A stretch of DNA of 64,000 bases from Climacteris rufus (taxonomy: Eukaryota; Chordata; Aves; Passeriformes; Climacteridae). The stretch lies in the NCBI GenBank assembly GCA_013398175.1, contig VZRZ01002575.1, positions 506,484 to 570,483 on the forward strand, read 5' to 3'. Below are positions 27,301-37,460 of the stretch, one piece after another; positions within the stretch are counted from its first letter, which is position 1; every line of letters begins with the position of its first letter. The notes under the pieces are model-generated. The model saw only the letters and a program-made list of their open reading frames with translations. It was not told the DNA's origin and did no database searches. A program made the translations under genes and the position numbers.

Positions 27301-28771
27301 GTCTGTGGAATCAGATCACAGTGTCAAACTGCTGTTTGAGCAAGTCAGAGAATTATTACAGATTAATTAAATTAAGGGCTTTTTTTAGCACAGAGCTTGG
27401 GCCAGCCCTGCTATCCCACACCACCAAAGCTGACATTGTGCTCAGTGGCTGTGTTTATCTGCCAGAACACCAGGATGAAAGCACCAGGGTGAGGACTGGG
27501 AGATCTGCAGCCTCTTTCCAGCCTTCCCACGAGCTTCTCCTGTGATTTACAACTTACCACAAATGTGGTGACAGATGAGCTCTTCCATCTACAGCTTTTT
27601 TAGCTGTAACATGTTGTAGCTGCTGGTTCTCCTGGTGGAAATGGCCTTAAAAAGGAGGTCAGAGCCCTGCCAGACCCACTGGTGTCTCTCCAGCTGTACC
27701 TGTTTCCCATCCTGCTCCTGTTTTCAGCATGAGGTGATGAGCAGCTAAGCACAGTACCTTTTAACCCCAGACAGCTGTAACAGTTCTTGATTATACCCTA
27801 AAAAATGTGTCACAAAAATAGTCACACAACCCCCCAGTGAATAGGAAACTGAAAATAAGGGCAGTGCCACAAACCTGTGGGACAGCTTTGGAAAAAGATC
27901 ATCAAGTGTTCCTCATATCCATTTCAGAGCTTGATTTACAGCTGGAAACAGTGAAGTGCTATTTCAACCAGGCTTTTTTTCTGGCAAAATGAAGGTTTAA
28001 GCATTGATTCCCATTGAATTTAGGAAAATTCTGTTTTGATTTCAGAGGGTTCCAGCAAACTGCCTGCCCAGCTTTGCTCCTAGCTGTGTGCTCTCAGCCA
28101 CTCCTGCTCTAGGGTAGAATGCTGAATGTGAGCATAAATCTTAAAATTTCCACAAGTCCTGAACACGTGTGGGAGCCCACCTTGCACAATGTGCTGGGTA
28201 CCACGTGTTTCACAGTTGGGTTTCATTGCAAAATTGATACTTAACACCTGGCAAAACCACAGACTCAGATCACAGACCTTTTCTTCATGCTTTGACAGGC
28301 TCAAGTCCTTGCTGTTTCTGTACTTGAGATCTGAAAGTTTGAAATAGAACCAGATTCTCAGTGGGGGGACTGTGGAAGGAGTGGTACATTGTGGTTTTTC
28401 TCTCTCTGAGAGCTGTGGGGAAAACTGAAAATCTTTTTGTGTGGGAGAGAGGGGAGATGTAAAAGACACCTTTAAAATGAAGTAGGATTCTTAGAACTTA
28501 AGAATTAAACTGTTCCCAGCAATGTTCTGAGCACCAACTAACAAATAGTCGAAATGAAGTTGTTTTGACCAAAGCTAAATGTTTTCAAACCATCTGTATT
28601 TATAAATTCAAGTTCCACAGACTGAACGACACCAACATTATCATGATATGTGAGAAATAGATTGGCTGTGATACCTCTTGCTCACAGCTAGACTTTTTCC
28701 CTCAAACTGTTTCTTTCAGAACTGCATTATATCAGTCTATATATGTAGCTTCTTCAGATGATGGAAAGTGC
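24378..28771. other. Intergenic, nothing recognised except a T-rich tract
   Basis: Unique sequence with a poly-T/C tract at 25000-25034. No gene or RNA gene was recognised. Confidence 0.55.
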
Positions 28772-28924
28772 TAGAAGGTCTCCCTGGCCTTCCCTTCTCC
28801 AGGCTGAACACCCCCAGCTCTCTCAGCCCGTCTCCAGAGCAGAGATGCTCCAGCCCTCTGAACATCTTTCTGACCCTCTTCTGGGCTTGCTTCAGCAGGT
28901 CCACATCTTTCTTATGCTGTGGTT
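28772..28924 (-). repeat. CR1 LINE internal fragment
   Basis: Reverse-oriented CR1: CTTCTCCAGGCTGAACACCC, CTCTCAGCCCGTCTCC, AGCAGAGATGCTCCAGCCCTC and TTGCTTCAGCAGGTCC. It lacks the 3' end. Confidence 0.85.
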
Positions 28925-31900
28925 ATAGCCAGCTGTTGTGCTTAAAAAAAAATGTGAACAAATCACTCTGCCTTGCTCAGCTTCACCCCTGGAATGCTCC
29001 TGTCTTGCTTTGCACTCCCCATGTTGCTGCAACACCAGGAAATTTGTTGCATTTCTGTCTGGACAAATGAGTCACTCTTGCAAAGTGGTGTGTGACCACT
29101 GAAACGTGAGACCTCTCAGCAGTTTGCAAGATTTGGCTCTTTGGCTCACTTCTTAGAGGAAAACAGAAGTTTTGGTGCTGCAGCTTCATGCAGATCCAGG
29201 TCAGGGCACCGTGCTGGATGCACTCAGTTGTTGTGGGTTTCTCTCAGGCAGCACCTGGGCTTGCCTTCAGCAGCAGCATCTGTGTGTGCACAGGGGTTCC
29301 TGGGCTCAGTAGCTCATATCAGTGGTGCTCATGATGCAGAGACCTCAGAGCCCATTGGGAAGGCACCATGTTGTGTGCACTGTTCAAATTTGTGTGTGCA
29401 TCAGCAATTTCTTACACATGAGCTCCTTCCCTGCTCCACACTGTGATGCTCAGGGTGGAGGAGGAGAACTGGAAAGCCAATGTGAAATCAACACCATGAT
29501 AGCAGAGTTGTATCCCGGAAAACAGCATCAGATCCCATCAGATTTAAATAAAGTCTGTTTTTTGGGGCTCGCTGTGAATGCTCAGCAGCTGGCATTGCTG
29601 ACAATTGTGTCTGTTCAAGCACTTACAGTTCTGTGATATTTTTTGAACACTCCAGGATGTCTTTTCCTGCTCAGTTATCCCATGTCATTCTCTGAGGGAA
29701 TCTGTACTCACAGCCTAAGCAAGGAGATGGACTCCTTTCCCCAGAACATCCCTTAAAATGAGGGGATTTTATGGAAGGGGCTTTGCTTTATGAAAAATCC
29801 CTCTCAGATCAGATGGAGAAGGTGATGCCAGCTGCTTCAGTGCCTGCCTTCTGGTTTGTTTACAGCTCTTTTTATCCTTCTCTTTTTTTCCCTAGCTCAA
29901 CAAGAGAAGCAATGAAACCACACAGGCTCAGGGTGCTGGTGCCGACCCCGGCGCTGTGCCTGTGGAGGAGGTGTTGTGTCACCCAGCCCCAGCACAGCCA
30001 GCCCTGCCTGCCCTGCAGCTGCAAGCAGGGGGATGCACACCCTGCACAGCCTCCCTTTCACCTCTTCACTCTGCTCAAAGCAGCAAGAAACACCAGCTGG
30101 AGAAGGAAAGGAGGCTGAGACAGCAGCCCCGAGTTGGTGTCCATCTCTACGTCACTGCGTGGCCTTATCCGCTCTCCAACGCTCATCTCACAGCTACAGC
30201 AGCTTTTGTTATGATTTCCTGCTCTGTGTTACCTCTGGCAGCTGACTGGGTTAGGATTGCCAATGAGGTTTCTGACCAAGCGTGAAGGAAGCGAGGACAG
30301 ACATACCACTGCTCTTGTGGCAGTGCTTTCTTGTTCACTGGTGTTCGTGCTGTGAAAGCAAGTGAGACTTTAGTTTTTCTTTTCTTTTTTATTTTTTTTT
30401 TAATAGATGTTCTGATGCCATTTGCTTAGGCAAACATAGACAAGCAGGCATCTTTGTAACATTACTGCAACTTTTGCTCATGGAGAGCAAGGGTAACACA
30501 AGGGTTTTTAAGGCAGATATTTTTTCTCCATATGTTCTAGCCTGCACTATTCCAAGTAACTTTGTGTCTTTCTATTCTTTTTCCACGTACCTGTGGCTCC
30601 CATCCACTAGTGAAGCTGCTGAGATGAGCTGAAGGAACCAGAGCATTTTGATTGCCCCACACTGCAGAAGGCCTAATTCTTAATTACACTCTTGTGTTAG
30701 CCTTGCCAAATTCAGCAGTCACACTAATAATAGATATTTCTCAAAATTGGAAATTGTTTCTGTTGTGTTTTATTTTTAAGAGAAAATGAGTGAACCCATA
30801 AGAGTTCCCTCTGCAGGATACATCTTCAGTCATTTCACCACTCCTAAGAGTAAACTAACTCCCTGCTGAGTTATTCATTACTCTTCTCAGCCTGGATGAT
30901 GCATATCTGATCGCTTCCTGAGGCTGCTGTGAGGAATAAATCAAGCATCTCCCTTCATGCTGAGTGCTGGCACATCACAGAATTTCTCTGGGACTTTATG
31001 AAACAGAAAAATCAACACAAACCAGAATCTGTCCCACATCCCAGATGAGCCACCCGGTGTTTTAGCTCTCAAACCAACTCTCCTCATTGTACCTCTGAGC
31101 CCTGATGCTTTTCTTTATTCCTCCTCCTAAAACTCATTTCTTCCATCGTGCCCATACATAATAAATTGTGATCAGCCAGGATGTAGCACACTGCATTTAT
31201 ATCACTGTATCACTCTGTCCCTGGGGCTTCCTCACTCCTCAAGGATGATCTTGAGTGACAGTCACCCTCAAGAAACAAGAAACCTGGTGTAAAAGAAGGT
31301 GGAAAGCTTTTGTTGGAGGAAGGGGTAAAAGTTAGAGGTGACAAAGAGAGAAGAGAAAGGGGGAAAGAGCAGAAAAAGGAAAGCCATGGCCAAGCCTTGA
31401 GTTGAAAGGCAAAATTTACAATGCAGAGTGACTTTGGTCTAAATGCTGATGATGGGTTCAAGAGGCAGTTCTGACAGAGGCATCTGCCCAGCTGGCCTTG
31501 CCCAAAGAAGTATGAAATGAACCTTGATAGTTTTCAGGGCTTCAGAGGCAGAACCTCCCCAAAAATCTCCAAGCTCTATTGAATGTTTTTGTGAAAATAC
31601 AATGCTGTTAATCTGTTTGGGGATGGGAAATCAAAGTCTGAGCTTTTTCTGAGCTCAGGTACAAGCCTAGCCGGGGAAAAACTGGATTCAAAAAAACTAG
31701 ATTCAAATTCCTTCTGTGTTTGATTTGAGCCCATGTGGGATGTTTAGATTCAGGGGGGCTGTTAGGTCCTTACCTCAGTGCTGCCTCTGGAGTTGGCCCC
31801 ATGCAGCCATGATCAGATATCTCCACACAGCCACTCACCTTTGCTTTGGAGGAGATGGAGACTCTGTGTCTGTTCAAATGGAGTGAGGACCAGTTGTGGC

Positions 31901-33882
31901 ACCTCTGTGTGACTGCAGGGCACGTTCCAAAACCACCAGGATCCTCTGCAGCAGCAGAAAATGTCCATCACGCCAGATACACAAGAGAAATAACAGAGAA
32001 GTATCTCTGCAGTCCCATGAGATATATCTAGAGATAAGTAGATGCACCTTGAGTTAATTTATGTGTTTGGTACTCTTCTGTCCTTTGTGGTTTTATTTTT
32101 TTTTAGACTCTTCAGAGAACCACAGCATATTTGGGGTTCCACCAATGCTTCTTTTCACATCACTTGTTTGGGCTGAGTCAAAACTGCTCCTCAGCAGCAC
32201 CTTAACCCCTAATTCTTCAGAATTTACTCTGAATTACTGCCGCAGGGCCAGGTCAGAGGGGCTGGTGATCTGCTCACATCCAGAGAGGCAGAGAGGCTGG
32301 GCTAGAGCTGAAAACTGCCTCTGATCTGCCTAGTTGGAGCCAAGGAAAGCCAGAGCACTGTGGACAGGTTGGACACTTCCACAGGCTTGCATGTACTGCA
32401 CAGGCAGAGTTCCCTATGCCCCAAAGCAGAGAGGATAGGGACAGAAACACAAGGGAATAAATACACTTGTGTTACCCATTTGACTCAGAAGTGCAGGCAA
32501 ATTTGGATAGAATCTTTTCTGGGGTCTACTGAAACTGCTGGAAAAGCAGACAAAGCCTGAGGTCCTGCCCCCGGGCTGCACCCCAAGTGTGTCACAGCCA
32601 CAGCAATACTGCTGTCACTGTGAAAACTGCCCTCCTTGGTTTGTGGTGATAAACAAATGACAGTAAAGGAGGGGGAACTTCATAATTTTGTGAACTTTCC
32701 AAACCCGCATGCACACATGTGCCAGCTGTGCAGGGAGCAGCTTGGTGCAGCTGCAGAAGATGCTGCTGCCCCACGTGCAGGGGTCTGTGCCCAGCTAAAA
32801 CCTGTGTGTAGCTGTAGGAACCCCTTTCCCTATGGCTATACCATCACCCCTGCTGTGTCACACTCAAGGTGCACGCTTGGGACTGAAGAGTGGATAATGT
32901 GAATATTCTGTGGTTCCTTTTTCCCCTACAGGCTCCCAAAACAGGTTCAAGTGGTAAAAGCTTTATATAAAAGTGTCATTATTCACTGGAAAATTAATTC
33001 TCATGAAACATGAAAGGTGTTAGCAAGTAAGAAAGGTGCTTTAACCAAAATAATCATGTGCTTTCTGTGAGGCTTTGTGGTGGGGAAAATGAAAGGAGCA
33101 GCAAAGCATAAAGGGGAGCAGGTACTGGCCCTTTCCTGGGTGGGAGGGCTGGGGAGACAGTTCAATGTCCCATCCCAGGGATGAAGGGGGTGTATTTGTG
33201 GTTCTTGGAGAGGAAAAAAATGGATTTCTGTGGTTTTGGACAGTGATTCATTTATTCATATTTTCATGAGCTCAGTTAGAATGTGTGTTTTTAAAGGGAA
33301 GGGTCTTTATCAAATTTTGGATTTCTTTAAAAAACCCACGCTGTGGCAACATGCTGTTTCTTTGCACTTCTCAGCCTAATGATTGTGAAAAGTGGTGTTT
33401 AAACTCACTTCTCAGTTTTTAACTCAGTTTCTCCTGGATTAAAGGCCTTTATCTATTTATTTCAGCCTGGCTTACAAAGGGCTTTTTGTCTGTGTAACCC
33501 CCCACCCCCCCATTCTTAGAGAGTGCAGTGCCTCTGAGATGAGATAGAACATGGGCTGGAAATTAGGTAGGTAATCTAGTTTTTGAAATTGCCAATGTTT
33601 TAAAATTGTTTGAGACCTCCTATGTATATTTTAAGGCTCCTTCTGCATTCAGAGATGGAGGGAGATGCAGGTTGGGAGCAGCACAGTGAGAGAGGGGAGT
33701 GGGTTTGCGCACAGGCTCAGAGCCCCACTCTGCAGCCCACAGCAGAAAATTTTGTGTTTCAGTGAATGTTCTGTAGACAAAAAGCAAGTGAGGGATTTGG
33801 GCCTACAAAAGAGAAGTAAAACCCCACATCTTTTCTCTTTAACCAAATTTCTCTGTACCAGTGTAGCCAAAGCTACAAGTCT
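28925..33882. other. Intergenic, nothing recognised
   Basis: Unique sequence. A moderately GC-rich patch at 29930-30290 follows a pyrimidine tract ending in CCCTAG, which resembles an acceptor, but its frames match no protein I know. T-rich tracts occur near 30376-30404. No RNA gene was recognised. Confidence 0.5.
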
Positions 33883-34330
33883 GTGTAGCGAGCAGCTGAG
33901 AGGTGGCGATTGAACAGACAGAGATTGAACATTCTCTAACAGAAAGATTTATTGAGTACGTGCACAACTAAGTAAAGCAAAGCAAAGCAAAGCAGTGACA
34001 TCCAGGCTCCGAAAACAAGATCTCACCAATCTGCTGGCCAGACGTCCTGGGAGTCTTGGGAACCTGGAGGTAGTTGCTGCAAAGGTCCATGTGGATTCAG
34101 GTCCTTTAAGTCCATGGGAATTAGAGTCTTCTGTTCTGCTCATCTTTTACCATCTTGCCAAGTCTTTGAGGCTGGTCACACTCCTGGTGTCTTCAGTGGA
34201 TGCTTTTCCAAGTCCAGGTGTTATATTTCCTTCTCTTTCCTTCCAAAGATACTGTCCTTGGCTTCCATTACCCCCATTTCTTTGGCTTAAGGACTCTTAA
34301 ATCACACAAGAGCAGCTTCTTCACATTAGC
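33883..34330 (-). repeat. LTR-like segment at the env side (3' LTR or older solo LTR)
   Basis: On the minus strand AATAAATC lies at 33945-33952, followed by a U5-like stretch that would end in CGCTACACA near 33883. Upstream lies a U3-like part sharing the 15-mer at 34017-34031 with the gag-side segment, plus weaker collinear similarity (CCTTTAAG, CTGGTCACAC, CTGGTGTC words). An AAAGC pentamer repeat lies at about 33968-33992. No TATA box is obvious. The outer edge at 34330 is approximate because a CR1 fragment follows. Confidence 0.5.
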
Positions 34331-34377
34331 ATTTGGGGATGAGAGGTTCAAAAACAAGCTACTTATGCTAACTTTTA

Positions 34378-34577
34378 CTTCTTTACTATAAGGATGATCA
34401 AACAATGAAACAGGTTTGCCCAGGGAGGTTGTGGAGTCTGCATCTGGGAATATAGTCAAAGCCCAGCTGAACACAGTTCTGGGCAATCTGCTCTAGATGA
34501 CCCTGCTTGAGCAGGTGGGTGTGGACTAAATGAAACCTCTCAAGAGGTCCTTTCCAACCTCAACCATTCTGTGACTC
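34378..34577 (+). repeat. CR1 LINE 3' fragment between the LTR-like segment and env
   Basis: Sense CR1 with GGTTTGCCCAGGGAGG, GTTGTGGAGTCTGCATCTGG, CTCTAGATGACCCTGCTTGAG and the terminal AACCATTCTGTGACTC. Its place between env and the LTR-like segment means either that the element's 3' end was disrupted by a CR1 insertion, or that the LTR-like segment is not this provirus's own 3' LTR. Confidence 0.9.
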
Positions 34578-34771
34578 ATGCCAACTGCAGGCTGCTTGGC
34601 CTGTCCTCCCCTCCTGGGTGGCCCTCTGGTGACAGAGAAGGCCATCCCTCACATCAAGGTCTGGTATGGCATGTGTCCCCACCGCTCAACGCCTACTGGG
34701 TTGCAGCCAACAGCGGAGCTCAAAGATCTTCTTGGTGGCAAACACAGAGGCCAACCCAGTCTTGCCCTTGA
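34578..34771 (-). other. Unassigned stretch between env stop and CR1
   Basis: About 190 bases after the env stop (minus strand). A purine-rich CAGGAGGGGAGGACAGG near 34601-34617 could be the remnant of a polypurine tract, which would normally mark the start of a 3' LTR. No LTR start was recognised after it. Confidence 0.35.
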
Positions 34772-37414
34772 CTATGGCAGGAGGCGCTTGGCCAGCCCCA
34801 GTCCCTTCATCTGGTTGTCAATGCAGAGCTTCACCTGCCTCATCCAGTAACAAGTGGCTACCATGGCAAAGCACACACAGATTTGCATTAGCAGTATAAC
34901 TACAACGGGGTGCAGCAGTGCGTTGAAAATGCCAGTGGCCGTGGGGGACCAGCCGAAAAATATTTCCCACCAGTGGTGTTCTCCCGCCCTCTTAATTCGT
35001 TCCATTACCTGTTTTATAACTTTACCATCATGATGAACGGTTATTAGGATCTTTTTAGCTTCGGCCTTGGCGTTTTCTAGCAGCTGCTGTAAATTGGCAT
35101 GTTCTAACATTTCCTTTACAAGAGACAAATCCATACCAATGGGGGTCGGGGTTATACTACGGTACAAGGTATAGTTTCTGATTAGCAACTGGCTAGTAAA
35201 CACGGGTGGTTTATACACAAAATCACAGCCTCTAATAGTAGCTACATTGCAAGCACACATATTTGAGTCGTTAAACACGGTCTGGTTATAAGCCTCATTA
35301 ATCTGAACGTATTTACATGTCGTTCTGAAGCACACACAGCCTTTCCCTACGTACACTAACACGGTTTTGTTACTGCTCTGGGGGTTGATCTCAAAGTGGC
35401 ACACCCCTTCTTTGGTGTCAAAGCACACATCGCTCGCCTTAAGGGCATCATCTTCGCATATGAATCCCAGCCCCCTCTCCAAAATGCAGGCTTCCAAATC
35501 TACCGTTTGCCATTTCCCATCAGACACCCTCGCCCACATGCGGTGGTCCAAGGGGTAGACCACAGACCCGTTTGTGTTTACCCCCAGGGCCACAATGGGA
35601 TAGACCTTTTCAATGCGAGCCTCTGCCACAGTGAGGACGTGGGCAATGACTGCGTTGAGGGCCTGGTCGTGAGTGAAGTTGACGAGCCTCCACCAGGCTT
35701 GGAGCTGCCGCTCCTTCTCTGTGGCCGCGTCCCACACGATCTTCCGGATCTCAGTGGGCAGGACGCCGTTGTCACCGTCTCTCAGGATACCTGCAACGAC
35801 ACTCTGCACCCACATCTGGGCCTGCATGCAACTAAGAGCAAGAGAGACGTTATTTTGTTCAATGCCCAGGGCTCGCAATAGCACCTGATGGTCCTTCTCA
35901 CTTATTTGTTCCCAAGTGGGCAACACCTCTGACACGAGCCACTGCCCCATCCCAAGGCTGGCCAGAGATGAATTCAGAGGCTTGAGGAGGCCCTGCACGC
36001 CTGAGGTGACAGCCTCCAGCTTGTTTGCCAAGACCTCTGCATTCATACTGTTGAGGACTCCCAGCCCAGCACCTCCTCCTCCCAACGCTGTGGCCAGCAG
36101 GTCTCTTCTGGCCCGGGTGCCCTGGATGGAGCGGCTGTGGAGCCATGCCAGCCAGCCGGTGTGCAGGGTCGATAGGAAGGGGGCACAGTGTGGTCTGACA
36201 GAGGAAATATTAACAGTGGACAGAGACAATACCACCTTCTTCAGTGACCGGACAGGCCCAGTCAACAGCTCCTGGATGTGATTTTTCTTGACTACATAAG
36301 GACCTATTTTGGAAACAAAAGGGGGCAAGACAGCAATGATGGCAAATTCTTTTTTAAATCCTTCGGGGCCTCCTATCCACCACCTTCCTCCAAGCTCAGG
36401 GGACATTTCTACGCTCAGGTTTCCTCGACACCACACCTGGAGGGTTATGATCAGGTGTGGGCAGCGTCCATAGTCCTGATTATACCATGAAGCCTCCGCA
36501 TCTAATTCAGATCTATCAAGTTTTTTGCTCTCATGGAGGCAGCTCAATGGAACAATCCACTTGCGGCCATTAGGGGCTGCAAGGGTCACAGTGGTGCCAT
36601 CAATTTGCATCAGGTCAGTTACACTTTCTTGGGAGTATTTAATTTCCAATTTTACCTGGTTGCCAATTTCAACATAGGGGGCTGCATGCCAGGCCAAAAA
36701 ATGGCACTTTGAGATCTTAACAGCAGCAAAGGAGGGTGGTGTGGTGCTGATCTTGAATTTAAAGGACAGCCCCACGCTGTTGTGTGCCCAGAGGCAGACC
36801 ACATAGACTGGCTGGACCAAAGTAAAATTGTACCAGCAGTCCACTTTTTCCACAGCACAGGTTTTTTTCTGATTCTTCTTAGTTTTTACTTCAGTTACAG
36901 AGATTTGAGTTACTCGCTGGTGAGTGGATCCATTAATTACCCTGCACCCTACCTTTATTTGCTGTCCCACCTGCCCCAGCAGCTGTGGAAGTCTGTTTGT
37001 GCTATCCCAGCCCCACTCATTTTCCAAGTACACCTCTGTCCCATGCATAACCACTGTTGACAAATTTAACCCTTTGTTAGAATTTAATCCTTTGTTAGAA
37101 TTTAATCCCATGATTCCTGTATGTTTTATGTAAGCTTGAGACCAGGGCCAGTCGGTCCCAATTTTTGTGTGCCTCCTAACCCTGTGCTGGGCTGTGGCCA
37201 GTGTGTTGAGGTGCCTTTCTAAGTGAGAACAAGTGACATTTTGTCCAAGGTGCTGATGGGTGGCATGGGCACACTGGGTGCTCAGCACTATACACATACC
37301 AGAAAGGAAAGTAAATCCTGCAATCACAAATTTGAAAGTATTTTCCCCGCAGTGCAAACAAGGCTGGTGATGCCACGAAGTTCGCCCTTCCCGTCGGTCA
37401 CAATCACCTTCCAT
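34772..37414 (-). CDS. Retroviral Env, 880 residues, uninterrupted
   Basis: An envelope glycoprotein precursor. It begins with a basic/polar leader and a hydrophobic signal segment (about residues 28-47). A surface-type half follows with several N-glycosylation sequons, and a furin-type RARR at 434-437. Next comes a glycine-rich hydrophobic segment (438-454) that looks like a fusion peptide, then a long ectodomain of about 370 residues with a cysteine-rich region (653-730), a membrane anchor (about 829-856) and a 24-residue tail. I see no gammaretroviral CX6CC or SU CXXC motif. The TM half, about 443 residues, is over twice the gammaretroviral size and nearer epsilon or foamy proportions. Residues 103-117 carry a short in-frame repeat. 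The ATG lies 11 bases past a splice acceptor. It is clearly an Env; its closest relative is not determined here. Confidence 0.9.
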   Translation of the reverse strand: MEGDCDRREGRTSWHHQPCLHCGENTFKFVIAGFTFLSGMCIVLSTQCAHATHQHLGQNVTCSHLERHLNTLATAQHRVRRHTKIGTDWPWSQAYIKHTGIMGLNSNKGLNSNKGLNLSTVVMHGTEVYLENEWGWDSTNRLPQLLGQVGQQIKVGCRVINGSTHQRVTQISVTEVKTKKNQKKTCAVEKVDCWYNFTLVQPVYVVCLWAHNSVGLSFKFKISTTPPSFAAVKISKCHFLAWHAAPYVEIGNQVKLEIKYSQESVTDLMQIDGTTVTLAAPNGRKWIVPLSCLHESKKLDRSELDAEASWYNQDYGRCPHLIITLQVWCRGNLSVEMSPELGGRWWIGGPEGFKKEFAIIAVLPPFVSKIGPYVVKKNHIQELLTGPVRSLKKVVLSLSTVNISSVRPHCAPFLSTLHTGWLAWLHSRSIQGTRARRDLLATALGGGGAGLGVLNSMNAEVLANKLEAVTSGVQGLLKPLNSSLASLGMGQWLVSEVLPTWEQISEKDHQVLLRALGIEQNNVSLALSCMQAQMWVQSVVAGILRDGDNGVLPTEIRKIVWDAATEKERQLQAWWRLVNFTHDQALNAVIAHVLTVAEARIEKVYPIVALGVNTNGSVVYPLDHRMWARVSDGKWQTVDLEACILERGLGFICEDDALKASDVCFDTKEGVCHFEINPQSSNKTVLVYVGKGCVCFRTTCKYVQINEAYNQTVFNDSNMCACNVATIRGCDFVYKPPVFTSQLLIRNYTLYRSITPTPIGMDLSLVKEMLEHANLQQLLENAKAEAKKILITVHHDGKVIKQVMERIKRAGEHHWWEIFFGWSPTATGIFNALLHPVVVILLMQICVCFAMVATCYWMRQVKLCIDNQMKGLGLAKRLLP
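37044..37108 (-). repeat. In-frame 18-base tandem repeat inside env
   Basis: The plus-strand unit TTTGTTAGAATTTAATCC occurs twice, near 37072-37107, with a partial third copy. It encodes the six-residue unit GLNSNK and keeps the reading frame, in the N-terminal part of the surface half. Confidence 0.85.
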
Positions 37415-37424
37415 TTTCCTTTAT

Positions 37425-37443
37425 CTGCAAAACATAAACAAGG
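37425..37443 (-). promoter_or_regulatory. Splice acceptor for env subgenomic mRNA
   Basis: On the minus strand a pyrimidine-rich stretch ends TTGTTTATGTTTTGCAG, with the exon starting at 37424, 10 bases before the env ATG codon. Retroviral env is made from a spliced mRNA, and this is a near-ideal acceptor in the expected place, between the pol stop and env. Confidence 0.65.
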
Positions 37444-37460
37444 CGGGCTCTCCAGCCCCG

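Noticed and set aside
29930..30285. GC-rich patch after an acceptor-like pyrimidine tract, possible exon
   Set aside because: Competing frames match no known protein, and no partner exon or donor of the right phase was seen.
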